Shown in pieces: positions 39,001-51,000 of a stretch of 64,000 bases of DNA (the stretch's first letter is position 1; each line of letters starts with the position of its first letter). The stretch comes from Crossaster papposus. Lineage: Eukaryota; Echinodermata; Asteroidea; Velatida; Solasteridae. The translations under genes were made by a program, and so were the position numbers. Where the stretch lies: assembly GCA_037893245.1 (NCBI GenBank), contig JBAIAA010000893.1:1-64000 (forward strand), read 5' to 3'. The notes below the pieces were generated by a model. It made no database searches and had not been told where the DNA came from. It was given only the letters and a program-made list of their open reading frames with translations.

Positions 39001-42000
39001 TTGGGAACCGGCTGAATTAGTATCAAAATGCAAATTGAAGTCTTGCTTCCGAGACGTCTCAAATGGCGCCGTGCTTCTGCCGTACTAATTTGATTAAGTT
39101 GTGCCGAAAATCAATTGGCCGGGCCGAATTGGTTTCAAACGTTATTTTTGTGCCGTGTCGAATACAAAAATCCTTAAAAAAAATTCAAATTGAACTGTAT
39201 TAGACACGATACAATCGCGACGTTTGAAACGGGTCTTACTTAGTCTTACTTAGACCTGGAGCCAATTTCGTGGAGCTGCTGAGCACGAACAAAATTGCTT
39301 AGCATGAAAACATTTCCTTGGCAAACAAAACAGGGTTACTAACATTTTCAGGTGATATATTGTTTGTGCTCTATGGTGACAGGTACTCAGCTGGTTTTGC
39401 TTAGCATGATTTAAGCGCATGGAGTTTTGTCTTGTCCCTCCTAAAAGATTGAACAGTTGTTTTTTCATTTGATGCATCAATTTGAATATAACAAATGAAC
39501 CTGTGACATTTACCTTGCCATCCATGTCCATCATACTCAGTTTGTTGTGCAGTATGGTGTTTCAAGGATACTCAAATGTCTGCTGAAGTACTTACTATTC
39601 AGGGGACAGTTGTGTAAGGTTTTATCAAAGTCGTGCACCAGTAAATTGCCATGATATACCGGTAGGCTAATATACATGGGTGCACTAGCCTAATCCAGGT
39701 CCCGTTGAAAACAGTGTAAAATCAACAATGTTCAGGACCAAGTTTCATGCACACCGACATCACTGGGGTTTCTCAAACAACAATCAGATTATTGTCTTGG
39801 TCTTTATCTTTCCATTTCTTTTTCAATTTTTAGTGGGTTAGCCAATTACATTTTTTAATATTCACACCAAAAGAAACTCGCCTCCCGAAAAGTGATACTT
39901 CCCGAGCTTGCAAGCAGCCATTTTACAAATGGCATCCTCCACGTTCTAGGGCAATTAGGACCCGTTTTTTAACCGTACTTTTGTCAAGTCTGCCCTCAGA
40001 TTGAAGCTCAAAAACCAGGGAGTTGATCCCATGCTATATTTACACAATCCCACCATTTTATTTTTACCAAACGGCCTCCTTTTATCAAAAGAAAATGTGG
40101 GGGCACATTTCATGCTAATGAAACCGCATAGAAATTCTCTCTTCAATTAGGTCGGTGCACCCACATGGTCATCTTAAATTTTGGTTGGGTTTTCCCCCCA
40201 CCCAGGCCAAAAATATTACCATATGGAACTGTAACATACATAAGTACCGTAGAAACGTGCAGAGTTGTATTAGAGTCTCTCCAAGTCCTTTCACAGGTCC
40301 AGTCATGCGGCACCGACTTTTAACTCTAACCCCTTCGGTATATCTTTGCTAGAGAGTATCCTGAATCTGCCAAATTCTACCAATTTTGTCAGCCACAAAA
40401 ATGATGGGGACTGCTCAATATGGAGGTATCCTGAATCCATCAAAAAACTGCAGTACATTGTACCTTTAGACTTACAATCCTCAATCCATTAAAATCTCAC
40501 AGTTTTCAATATGAAGGTATCCTAAATCTGCCGAAATTCTCCAAAACAGGGGTACGTGTGGGTTTTGATGGATTCAGGTACACAATGTAGGTTAGGGATA
40601 ATTTTCAAAGTTGTAGAACACTGGTTAACCAGTTCGCGCCGGGATTATTTTAACATCGCCGAGCCGACGGGCGGGATTATTTTTAACGAAACTCGATCCG
40701 AAGCGTGTTCAGGCCTATAGTGCTGGGTAGCACACCCACGCATTTCCGGCCTTGCGCGCTGCTGACATACATTTCCGAACTTGAACTTGGCGTATATATT
40801 CGTCATCCGTTTTGAATTTGGGGAAATTTTTGCGTTTATATTCGTCATCCGGCGCGAACTGGTTAAAGTATACGTTTGGTAATTGGAACCCACCGTTTGT
40901 TTCAATCCTATTTAGTTATAGATATGTATACCATAAAACTAAGCGATTTTGAGATATTGCCTAAAATCTGGAGTGGTTATGTCCACGCAGGAAGAATAAT
41001 CTGCATTGGAATACACAATCTGAGAAACGTCACTGCAGTAATGCTTATCAGATTCAAATTTTTGGGAATAAAAAGTGATATCTTTTTTCATAACCGCAGT
41101 ACTTCAAAGTGAACAGTTTCAAAAAATGCATTATACTATCCAAAGCTGCTGTACTTCTCATCAAGTATACATACGATCCTTTTAAATTGTTTTTTTTGAC
41201 CTAAAACTTTGTTTGTTTTTTTATTCTGCAGATTTTCCTACAATAGCTTGTAAAGTTTGTGGGGATCGGTCCTCCGGCGTTCACTACGGCATCATCTCCT
41301 GTGAAGGTTGTAAGGTAAGAAAGTGATTTGTTTTTTCTTCAATTGACGGTAAAGTTTATCTTTCTTTTTTAGCGTGTTTAGCAGAGTTGTAATAAGTTCA
41401 GTCAATGACTCGACTCAAATCACAATTCGAGCGATTCACAATACCTAGAAGCTGCCGTTGGAGGCGCAAATCCTGCTATACCCACAGTGCATCATGGGGA
41501 AAAGTCGGCATCAGTTTTTAAAACAGTATTCATTTTGCATGAACTCCTCAGTTTTTACGTCTTTTTGGACGCGCACGATTAAAGTTTTATTATTTTTCTG
41601 CAAATAACAATGTTTTAATTAACGCCGCTGCCGGATACATTTTCGTTTGTGTTAAACCTCGCATGAACAATGAAGAATAGAAATTTCACTACAGTATGAT
41701 ATATGGCTGTGTATACAAATTTGGGGTCCAGTGAGCTTTTAACACATTGTTCATCTTTAAGTGCCATTATTAATTATATAGAAAATTGTCAACTCTGAAA
41801 GTTTTCTTGCATAATATGCCCCAATGTCATATGATGTTCAAACTGTATTAGTTTGATCCTAATTGTGGTTAACATTTTTTCTGCGATACAAAATGTCTGC
41901 CTGTCCCATGGTAGTTTCAACCCCCAAAGTGTGACATGAGGACACCGACCCACTAATACATGTTTTCTTATAATAGACAAATAAATTGAACCAATTAAAA

Positions 42001-45000
42001 CCCACTCATAATCATCACCATGATTGACTTAATAATCCATGAAAGTATTGACATTTCACAAACAATGCATTTCAAGCACAGGCCTGTTGAATTCGGCAGT
42101 ACCGGCGTAAATTTTTCTGTCCCACGCGTTACGCTGGTTGTGCACAATTCAGTGCAGCTCTACCCAGAACAGCTTGTTTTTTTCCACGTAAGAACCATCA
42201 ACATATCTTGGCTCGAGTTTTCTGAACAAGATAAATAACTTGCGTGATAATTTTTTCACTTTCATGCAAAGATGTGCGTGGAGAATTGAAAGCGCGATCA
42301 ATTCCTGTCCCCGGGAGCGTGTTACGTCGAGCATGTTGAATTGTTCATAAAACTTGGAAAACCCAAACGTATGTGAAAAGGATAGAGTTACCCTGATGTG
42401 CATACACGTGCACTTTCTTGTCGCCAACGAAGTGCCTCTTGCGCTATTTTCTATCGTGTGTGACTGGCTGGCAAAGTTTGACCGTCCCAAATTTGTTGTC
42501 CGTTTCGTCGGTCGATTTCGTTACGCTGGCAGCTAGTATTTGATTCATTTAACAAAAACCGAGTGCATAACTGTCACATTTGTTACTGAAATTTCGAATA
42601 TCGGTGGAAGGGAAATTTGTGGTGACACTGAGAAAGTTGAAGTTAGTGAAACTTAACTAGATCAGGATGGAAGTCTTCGGTGGACGTTAAAGGATTTCCC
42701 GTCCCGTGTTACCTCGGTCATTCGGAGCCTTTTTCAGGTAAGTTTTAACATATCATGTACGATTGTATTAGGTCATGACTAGTCTACAGCTTTGTTTTGT
42801 TCGATTTATGAATATTTTGTTTGTCACACCTTATATAATTATGATTAATTCTATAAAAAACATCATCTCTGTAACGACGTAATCAAATCGATTGGGACAT
42901 GAATACTTTTGTTGTCCCCGATACGCCGGCCAGGTTCGTGATTTTGTTGGCTTTGTTTCCAATCACACGTTGAAATCACAGTTGTTTCTTTCTTTAGATA
43001 CATGCAATGTTTTTAAACCTAAAAACCTACACCCATAATGTTACTTTATAATGTAAGTTTCTGAATAATACGGGTACATTCAGGTCAGCGTAACCTGGGA
43101 CAGTAATTTTCTCTTGTCCCCGATACGCCGTGATTTTTCATACGCCGGCCACCATAAGCAATTTTGTCGCCATTGTTTTAAATCACACCTCGGCTCGGAA
43201 TCACCGTTGGAGCTTTCTTAAAATACTTGTATCATCGATAGTTGTTTCTAAAAGTAAAAGCCTGGACCAATAATATCACTTTTTAAAGCAAGTTTGCGAA
43301 TAATTAATACGGTAAACAAAATATATATCGCGACAAACGCGAAAACAAAATGGCGGAACAAGTCTGCGCAGGCCACTGACCTCAACACCTGGACGGATCA
43401 TTGTCCATATTCTGCTGTGCTAACACTTGAAGTCGGCGCGAACTGGAAGTGCAACATGGCGTCACTGCTGTGAGCCAATGAAATGTCCAGTTGTAGAGGT
43501 CAGTGGATTTACCAACCAACTGAACTCTACACCTGGACATTTCATTGGCTCACAGAGTGACTTCGTGGGTCCGCCATGTTGCACTTCTCTGCATGCCGAC
43601 TTCAAAATGAAATAATGGATGATCTGTCCATGTATAGAGGTCAGTGGCGCAGGCGTGCACAGCTTGTTGCACCGAACAACAGAGGGCGCTCTACTAGCGC
43701 GCACAACAGTTAATGCTGAACAATACTGCAGAGCTGTGCACGCCGCGCCTGCGCAAATTGGTTTCGCCATATTTTTGTTACGTTTATCGCGAATTGTTTT
43801 AAATTTACTTTAGATCGCAGATTTAGAGACAAATTACAACAGACGAAACCATGGAAACCATGCCGAGTTTAAGATTAAATGATTTCCATGAAAAAAAGGG
43901 GGAAAATCTGGACTGATCATGGTATGGCCTACAGCACAGAGTAGTGCGGGGTTAGAATAATTGAGTTAGAAATTATATTATAATTATAACTTGAGTTAGA
44001 ATAATTATTTGGGTTTGTAAAGTTGTTCAGTCAATGGCGAGACCCCACCCCAACCCGAAACCCCCCCCCCCCCCCCCCCCCCCCCCCGCCGCCGCCGGAA
44101 CCCACCCCACCCCCCCCCCCCCCCCCCCCCCCCCACCCAAAAAAAAAAAAAAAAATAAAAATTGCTGAAGAAGATCCCTAAAAATATTTAATTGACAGAA
44201 CACACAGCCTACTAAATATATTCTTTTGGGTTTACTAAATTGCAGGTGACCAACTTGCAAGCTGCAGCACAGTACAGTTGGTCTGAAGTTCATAAACAAA
44301 CGTGAAGATATTACTGGACAGAAGGAAGTGAACACATCCATCCCCTGGATGATGTACATGTAGTTGAAGTCTTTTCACCTCCAACTATGCTGTTTAAAAA
44401 CAAAAACAAATTATGAATTTTCTGAACAAAACTTCAAAGAGTAATCAAGAACCAGTATTGTTGCAGTGAATTAAATGTAATATTAAAATGATTATACACC
44501 CCTTCCCAATAAACAAAACAAAACAAAACACAGTTAATTATTCCACAGAAAAGCGAAGCTTTTCTCAGCCGAGTGACACACAAAGGTTGAATTTAAAGTG
44601 TTGGTTCATTTAAACAATGTTTACCAAGTTGAACTTGTTGAAGAAAACAAAGTAGATGAATACGTTCTCTTACAACTGTGGCTTTTTGCCAACCAAGCCT
44701 CCTTTGCTTAACAAGAACTGCTTGAGGGCATATTTTGAGTGAGGCACAGCAAAGCGCTTAATTAGCACCTTACAACATTGTACAACTAACACACCACACT
44801 CAGAATTAAACAGCATGTCAAGTGGGAACACAGTTTGATGAGCAAATGGCCCTTGTGTAACTAGATACTTTATTATTGACATTTTGTCCAACTTTGTTGC
44901 ATAAGTGTGTTAAAGATGTGCTTAGAAATTGGGAAAAAATACAAGTACGGTGTAATTATAGGAGACTATGAATGTCTTTAGGAGACATTTGTTTCTTGAA

Positions 45001-48000
45001 AACCACCCCATTTTCACTTACCTCTGACATGCAAGGATGGCCTGATATAAATAAAGAGACCTGGATAACAATGGATTTTCAGCTTTGCTGAAAAGGGAAA
45101 CGAGCTATTGTGTTTTGTAAATATTGTTCCAATTTATAGTGTTTCCCGTCCCAGTTACCTCTGACATATATGTTTCTGTAGAATCCAAGGAAACTACTTA
45201 AATGCTTTCAATTTAAAATGAGTAAATATTTAAAGCAAACTAAATAACCAACAGTAACATTTCAAGATAATTTAACTCGTATATGAGAGGGTTTGTAAAC
45301 AAAACAAAATTTAATACAAAAGTTAACAAACCCGTCTTCTTTTTTTTACCCGTCGCATAATTAGGTATGCCTTAACAAACATTTTTGCTTTTTTATACCC
45401 TTTCCACATATTATATTTATTAATTCCCATATGAAACTCTGCCTAATGGTTGAAAAAGGCATCTTAAAATAGTCAAGCTTCATCCTTTTACATGGGTGGG
45501 CATTGCAAATTTTCCCGTCCCTGTTACCTTGGTAATATTTAGGCTGCCCTTTAATTCAAACGGCTGACAAATTTTCATACATAAAGCTGTTCACTAATGA
45601 TAATTAAATCATAAATATTGATACTTGGGACTAGGTAAAAATGCGTTTAAACTGTCAATTAAAGCAATTTAAAATTTGAACCCCCATGTCACACCTTGGA
45701 CCCCAAATTGATAGAATGAGCCATATACGAAAGAAGTCGACTGTAAAATTTAAAAGTGGCTCTTTTGAGTCAAACGCTTGGTGGCGCACTGCATTGTGAA
45801 TCGCCCGAATTGTTGGCGACTCAACTCAGCTCAAGTCCCGATGAGTAAATTACTTGACTTGGTTACTAAGGGGGAAATGACTCGACTCGACTCGAGTCCC
45901 TTATGCTGCAGTTACACTGTGGCGAATATTCTTGCGAATATGAATATTTAAATTTCGCGGTGAATTCGCCAAAAAATTGCGATTGGATAGTGAATATTTT
46001 CATCTCGGTCACCCGTCGGTCGTCCTCGGTCGTCCCTCGACCTCTCTACGAATATATTACGAATGCTTACCAACGCTTGCCAATCCTTTCCAATGCCTTA
46101 AAAATGCCTTTACAAACGTTGCCAACGCTTACGCACGCTTTACCAACGTTACCAATGGCTTACCAATGCTTACGAAAATCGACGGCGAATGACCGTCTTC
46201 ACCAACATTCGCTGAAATTTAGGAAGCGCTTTCTAAATTGACCGATCTTTGTAAGGAGGTGGAGAATGACTTGTGAACGTTCCGACTTTGTTACCAACGC
46301 TTACGAAGACACAGCGAATGTTGCGAAGTTTGAGCAATTGTCAAATATTTCCATTCGTAAGCACATTCGCTAGCATATCGCCACAGTGTGAGAGCAGCAT
46401 CATCAGAATGACTCGACTCGACTCGACTTGAGTGAAGGTTAATAAGACTAGAGTCCCCAAAAATAAGTCCTCCGGGCCCAAATTCAAATCAGAAAGTATT
46501 CAAAAAGAACTTTGCCAAAACGAATGCAAACGCAAATTTGTGACGTGTGGGGGGAGCCTTTTCACAGCAAATTTGCAAAAGTTTAACACATTTCACAAAG
46601 TCTCTGAAGATCTTGTTAAGATCGAAATATTAGGCCCTCTTAATTTATTAGATTTGTATATTTCAGGTCATTCCAGCCAGTAATAAGCAGTTTGCAGCAG
46701 TTTTATCCTTATTCACATTTCAACTCTGGCGAATTTTAAACAGCAAAAGTTTCACGAACGACAAATTTGCATCGTATGTGCTTTGGCGTAAGGTAAAATC
46801 CGGCCTTTACTTGTGACTGGCTTTATGAAAGGACTTGTGAATTTGGTCTTGCGAAAGGAATTGCAGGGACCCGACTAACCAAAAAAAAATTAAAATCATG
46901 AGTAATAATACCAGGGGCCAATTTCATAGAGCTCCTAAGCACAATTGGCCTAGCATGACAATTTGTCCTGGGCAAAATCAAGGTTACAGACCAAATTTTC
47001 ACCTGATCTTTATTGTTCTGGATTGATATTCAGCTGTTTTTTTTTGGCTTAGCAGGTCTATGAAATTGGCCCCAGGAGGATCAAGAACTTCTTCCGGTTC
47101 TTTCATATCAGATTACTGCTATCCCAGTATACCCCCAGTGTGCCACCTTTACGCACGATGTGTCAGACTATTTTGTCACTACATTTTTGACATTTGATGA
47201 TAAGTTGTTGATGTTATTTCAATTAAACAAGAAGCCAGGAAAAAACTTTGCGTGTATACGTCCTCCGACGTGCTTAAGCTTGCGCGCGCTACGAGATTGT
47301 TATTGTTACGTCACTGATTTTAGCAACATTTTTATCCGTGGTTAAACATTCTTCTTTTGAGCTTACTGTTAATACTAGTCTCTGTGAAATGACAGAGGCT
47401 GTGTTGAGCACAAAATAGCTAAGCAGCATTATAAAAATCAGGGCCAGGTAATAAATAATAAGGTTTAGTCCCGTTATCATTTATTAAACATGTCAAATAT
47501 TTGTGTGTTTGCTAAACCACCGATCCAAATATTTTCCTGATCTGCCCCACTTATGTACATGTACGGTACTCAAACAAAAGTCTGGGCTCAAACTATTTTT
47601 TTTTTTTACCTGTACTTGTTTTGCTATTATAGTACAACTACATGTACTTGTCACAATTTGCTGACTGGCGTTTTTTTGTTATGATTTTTTTTATTGAACC
47701 CTGGATTTTTCTGGGCGATGGGTCAGCTAGAGTCATCGTTGGCATTTGGCGTTTATCTTTGTGTTTTTTTCTTCATATTTTTATCTAGGGTTATTATTCC
47801 TGAGACGCTCTATTGCTTTTTTTTATCTGTCACCTTTTGTGAGTGTGTCTGGGAAATTATTCTGTTTTCCTTTCTTTTCTTTTTTTTTCTTTTTTTTTTT
47901 CCCCTTTTTTTATAAAATCTACATACCGGTAGTACATGTCCTTTGCTTTTTTTTCTCAAGCACTTTTTTATGTTAAGAGCTGGGTTCATCGGTGCACACT

Positions 48001-51000
48001 GTATGGGGTGAATCTACTTTAACCCTGATCTGATCTCTACTGTCTTTTATTAATTATAATTGGACCAAATCTGCCAAAATTACTGGGTCTCCCTGTTTTA
48101 TGTACATGTACAATGGAACCACTACTAAATTGGTGGTCGATGTTGACTTGGGGCCTTTTCGATTCGCTGGCTTCGTCACCGTTTTTGGCTTATAAGGCGA
48201 TTTTAGGCTTCCAACTGCAGAAACTTCAACAACATTTTGACGCCTGTTGTGCTTTACGAAGTACATCCAATCGGTTGATATGAACCTAAATGTTTCTATT
48301 GTCTCCCATTTCTAAAGAAGATCTTGTTAAGATCAAAATATTAGGCCCTCTTAACTTATTTGATTTGTATATTTCAGGTCATTCCAACCAGTAAGCAGTT
48401 TACAGCAGTTCAGTTTAATCTTATTCGGGTCTCCTATTTGTATTAGCTTGTCCGTGATTCCGAAGTCAGAGCCAAAGACAAAGCATAGGTTTCGAAAACA
48501 AAAACGTATAGTTTGTACACGTACATACGTACGTATACGGTACATGTACCGGTACATATACCATACACGTGTACATGTACATGTACATGATACGTGGTAC
48601 TGCATTGTGGGCAAAATCAATCCGATTTCCCCCAGCAGTTCTTTGGGCCTCCTGTCCCAAGTCCATCATAATCCGTCAACATCCGCCTCATTGGGCCCTG
48701 GAAATTGAGTTTTCAAGTTGGCAATTCAATGGATGACTCTACAGACACCTTTGGGGCGGATTCCTAAACAAAGTTTGAGTTCTGAAAAAAAAAAAATCCT
48801 GTGTCAAATAGTGGCCACATTTGACGGGTTTTTAATTTTGTTTACCATGTTCTTGGTAAAACCTTCAGTGCAGACACCCTTTAGTAAGCTTTATGCAAGA
48901 TAGCCAGGGGAATTGTGTAAGTCACTTGAGTAAATGATGAGACACCCTTGTCATTCAAGCCTGGCTCTCTAGAAAGTGAGCACTGTCAACATATTAAACT
49001 GTGGAGTCATAATATCTCCAGGCTATTGGTGATAAGCAGAGGTGACACAACAGTGCAAGAAATGCCAGGTGATAGGCACTTTGATGGGCATGGGAGTAAT
49101 GAGAAGCGATGAGTTGTTGACCTGTGTTGACCCACGGAGGAAACTTCCTCAATGGTTGAACTTGTTTTTCTAGCCTGTTCCTATAGCTTGCAACTTGTCC
49201 TTGTTGTAAAATGGACTTGCAATAATCGCTATAAATATGAACCCCCTTAAAGGTAGGATACACCATTAGTAACTGCTTGAATAATCATGAATGGGTATAT
49301 CTGGGGTGTTGTATTTTATAGTAAATATAGTTTAACTGACCTGTCTAAAGTTTTACAATCATGGATGCTGAGAAAAGCACGAAAAACGGCGTTTGTTTTT
49401 AACCGGCGTCAAGCAGTTATTCTTATGTCATCTTTGTTTTTTAAAGGATATCTAGCGCAATCATTTTGCTGGATGCCTAGAATAATTATTTACTTTAAAA
49501 TAAGTAAAATACATGTATTTCTTAATAATTCGGTAGTAAATATTTTTCTATATCTGCAAATGGTGTATACTACCTTGAACCAGTTCGCGCCGGGATTATT
49601 TTAACATCACCGAGCCAGGACGCAGGATTATTTTTTAACGAAACTCGATCTGAGGCGGGTTCAGGCCGATGGTATCGGGTAGCACACCCACGCATCTCCG
49701 TCCTTGCTCGTCACGCGTTTATGCGTCATCCGTTTTGAATCTTTGGGGAAAACTTTGCGTGTGTACATACATCCTCTACGGCGAACTGGTTAGCCCATTA
49801 ATTTTTTTAAATAAACAGCAAGAACAAATGGTGTACATGTATACATGTACCGTTAGTACTTTAAAGTTTTTTTTTAAAAGTGTCTACGAACACAAACCTT
49901 TAAACAAGCCAGCTTAACAATATTTGCTATACAATACTAACTCCTCCCCCCTCCCTCCCCCCCCCCCCCCCTTCCCTCAAAAAAAGTGTAAAAAAATTTA
50001 AAAATTAATGTTGAATCTTCTCTTTAACGACATGTTTTTTTGGTTTTTTTGTTTTTTTCTGCAGGGGTTTTTCCGTCGTTGCCTCAGAAGACAAAAAGAG
50101 TATGTATGCGTGCGAGGCGGGAAATGCGAAGTCAGTCGGAACCAGCGCAATCGGTGCCCGGCCTGCCGATATACGAAATGCGTGGAATTGGGCATGTCCA
50201 AAGATGGTGAGTTCATCGGGCATTCTTAAACTTTGCCCGGCTAAACCCCGCTGAATCCAACAAGATCCTCCAACAGAGTCCAACCAGTTGACACTTTTTT
50301 GTTGGCACCTGTTGGATTTTCAGCAAGTAGGGTAAGTCATTTGATAAATATTCCAGAGCACATTCAGAATCACTTTTTTCAAACAGTTTTGCTCTCCCCA
50401 CCGTCGTCAGGAAACTGATGAGGGATTCCAACTGTGAACCGGGGTTAAATTAATGTGACCGGCTCAACAAAAAAAAGGGTATTAGGTCGTGCTGTGCAAT
50501 ATCATGTAATGGACTACTCAACGTTGAGAGGATAAACATTTCATCAAAATGTGATTTACATTTTTTGCCATTTAATGACATCTTTAACACCAATATATTT
50601 TCAGGTTTCATTCAAAGAAATATTGATTTTGATGATTAAAGTGGAAAACACGCCCATCGTTCTGTTGTTCTACAACAAAGCCGGCTTTTTCAAAGCCTGT
50701 TTTCTCAGTTGTGTAATTTGAACTCCAAGGAAGTAATCAAAAGCAAACATGTCATATCTCCAGAACAGTAGTAGCTATGGAGCTATATTATACACCAAAT
50801 GGAAGCTTACGCTGTGGGCTTTCCAACCATGTACATGTATATAACATGTATATCACTATTTTGTGACATACATGTCATTTCGTTAAAGATAATTCCGCCC
50901 GTTGGCTCGGTGATGTTAAAATAATCCTGGTTAAGAGTGAAATCATTGGAAAGATAGGCATAGATAGTGAAATATGAATAATATATATGGTGTTTTTTTG

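Larger units (their letters stand above)
30004..41231 (+). other. Intron 1 of the receptor, 11.2 kb, full of small transposons
   Basis: The GTAAGT to TTCTGCAG borders are clear. Besides the elements listed separately, the stretches 31500-32100, 32280-32930 and 38640-39240 hold no recognisable gene. There are TACATGTA-rich patches near 32640-32900 and poly-T/A runs. 32105-32271 is an inverted-repeat element, and 39131-39230 is an imperfect palindrome. Confidence 0.85.
41407..45832. mobile_element. Possible 4.4-kb inverted-repeat element
   Basis: GACTCRACTC…AATTCGAGCGATTCACAAT at 41407-41441 pairs with ATTGTGAATCGCCCGAATT at 45793-45832. A second pair is TATATGGCT…CAAATTTGGGGTCCA at 41701-41731 with TGGACCCCAAATTGAT… at 45699-45729. 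The ends are diverged and no target duplication is visible, so this is an old or composite element. Confidence 0.4.
41315..50064 (+). other. Intron 2 of the receptor, 8.75 kb, between the zinc fingers
   Basis: The GTAAGA to TTTCTGCAG borders are clear. Stretches not covered by listed elements (44340-45100, 47080-48300, 48610-49240) hold only AT-rich DNA, short open frames and TACATGTA-type microsatellite near 48510-48600. I see no nested gene. Confidence 0.85.

Noticed and set aside
43427-43770. Frames of 62 and 102 residues on opposite strands with similar peptides
   Set aside because: The likeness is explained by the underlying palindrome, not by two genes.
44027-44359. 110-residue minus-strand glycine-rich frame
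   Set aside because: It is a translation of poly-C runs.
46606-48426. Direct repeats as long terminal repeats of an inserted element
   Set aside because: Too short, no TG…CA ends, no target duplication and no internal coding sequence.
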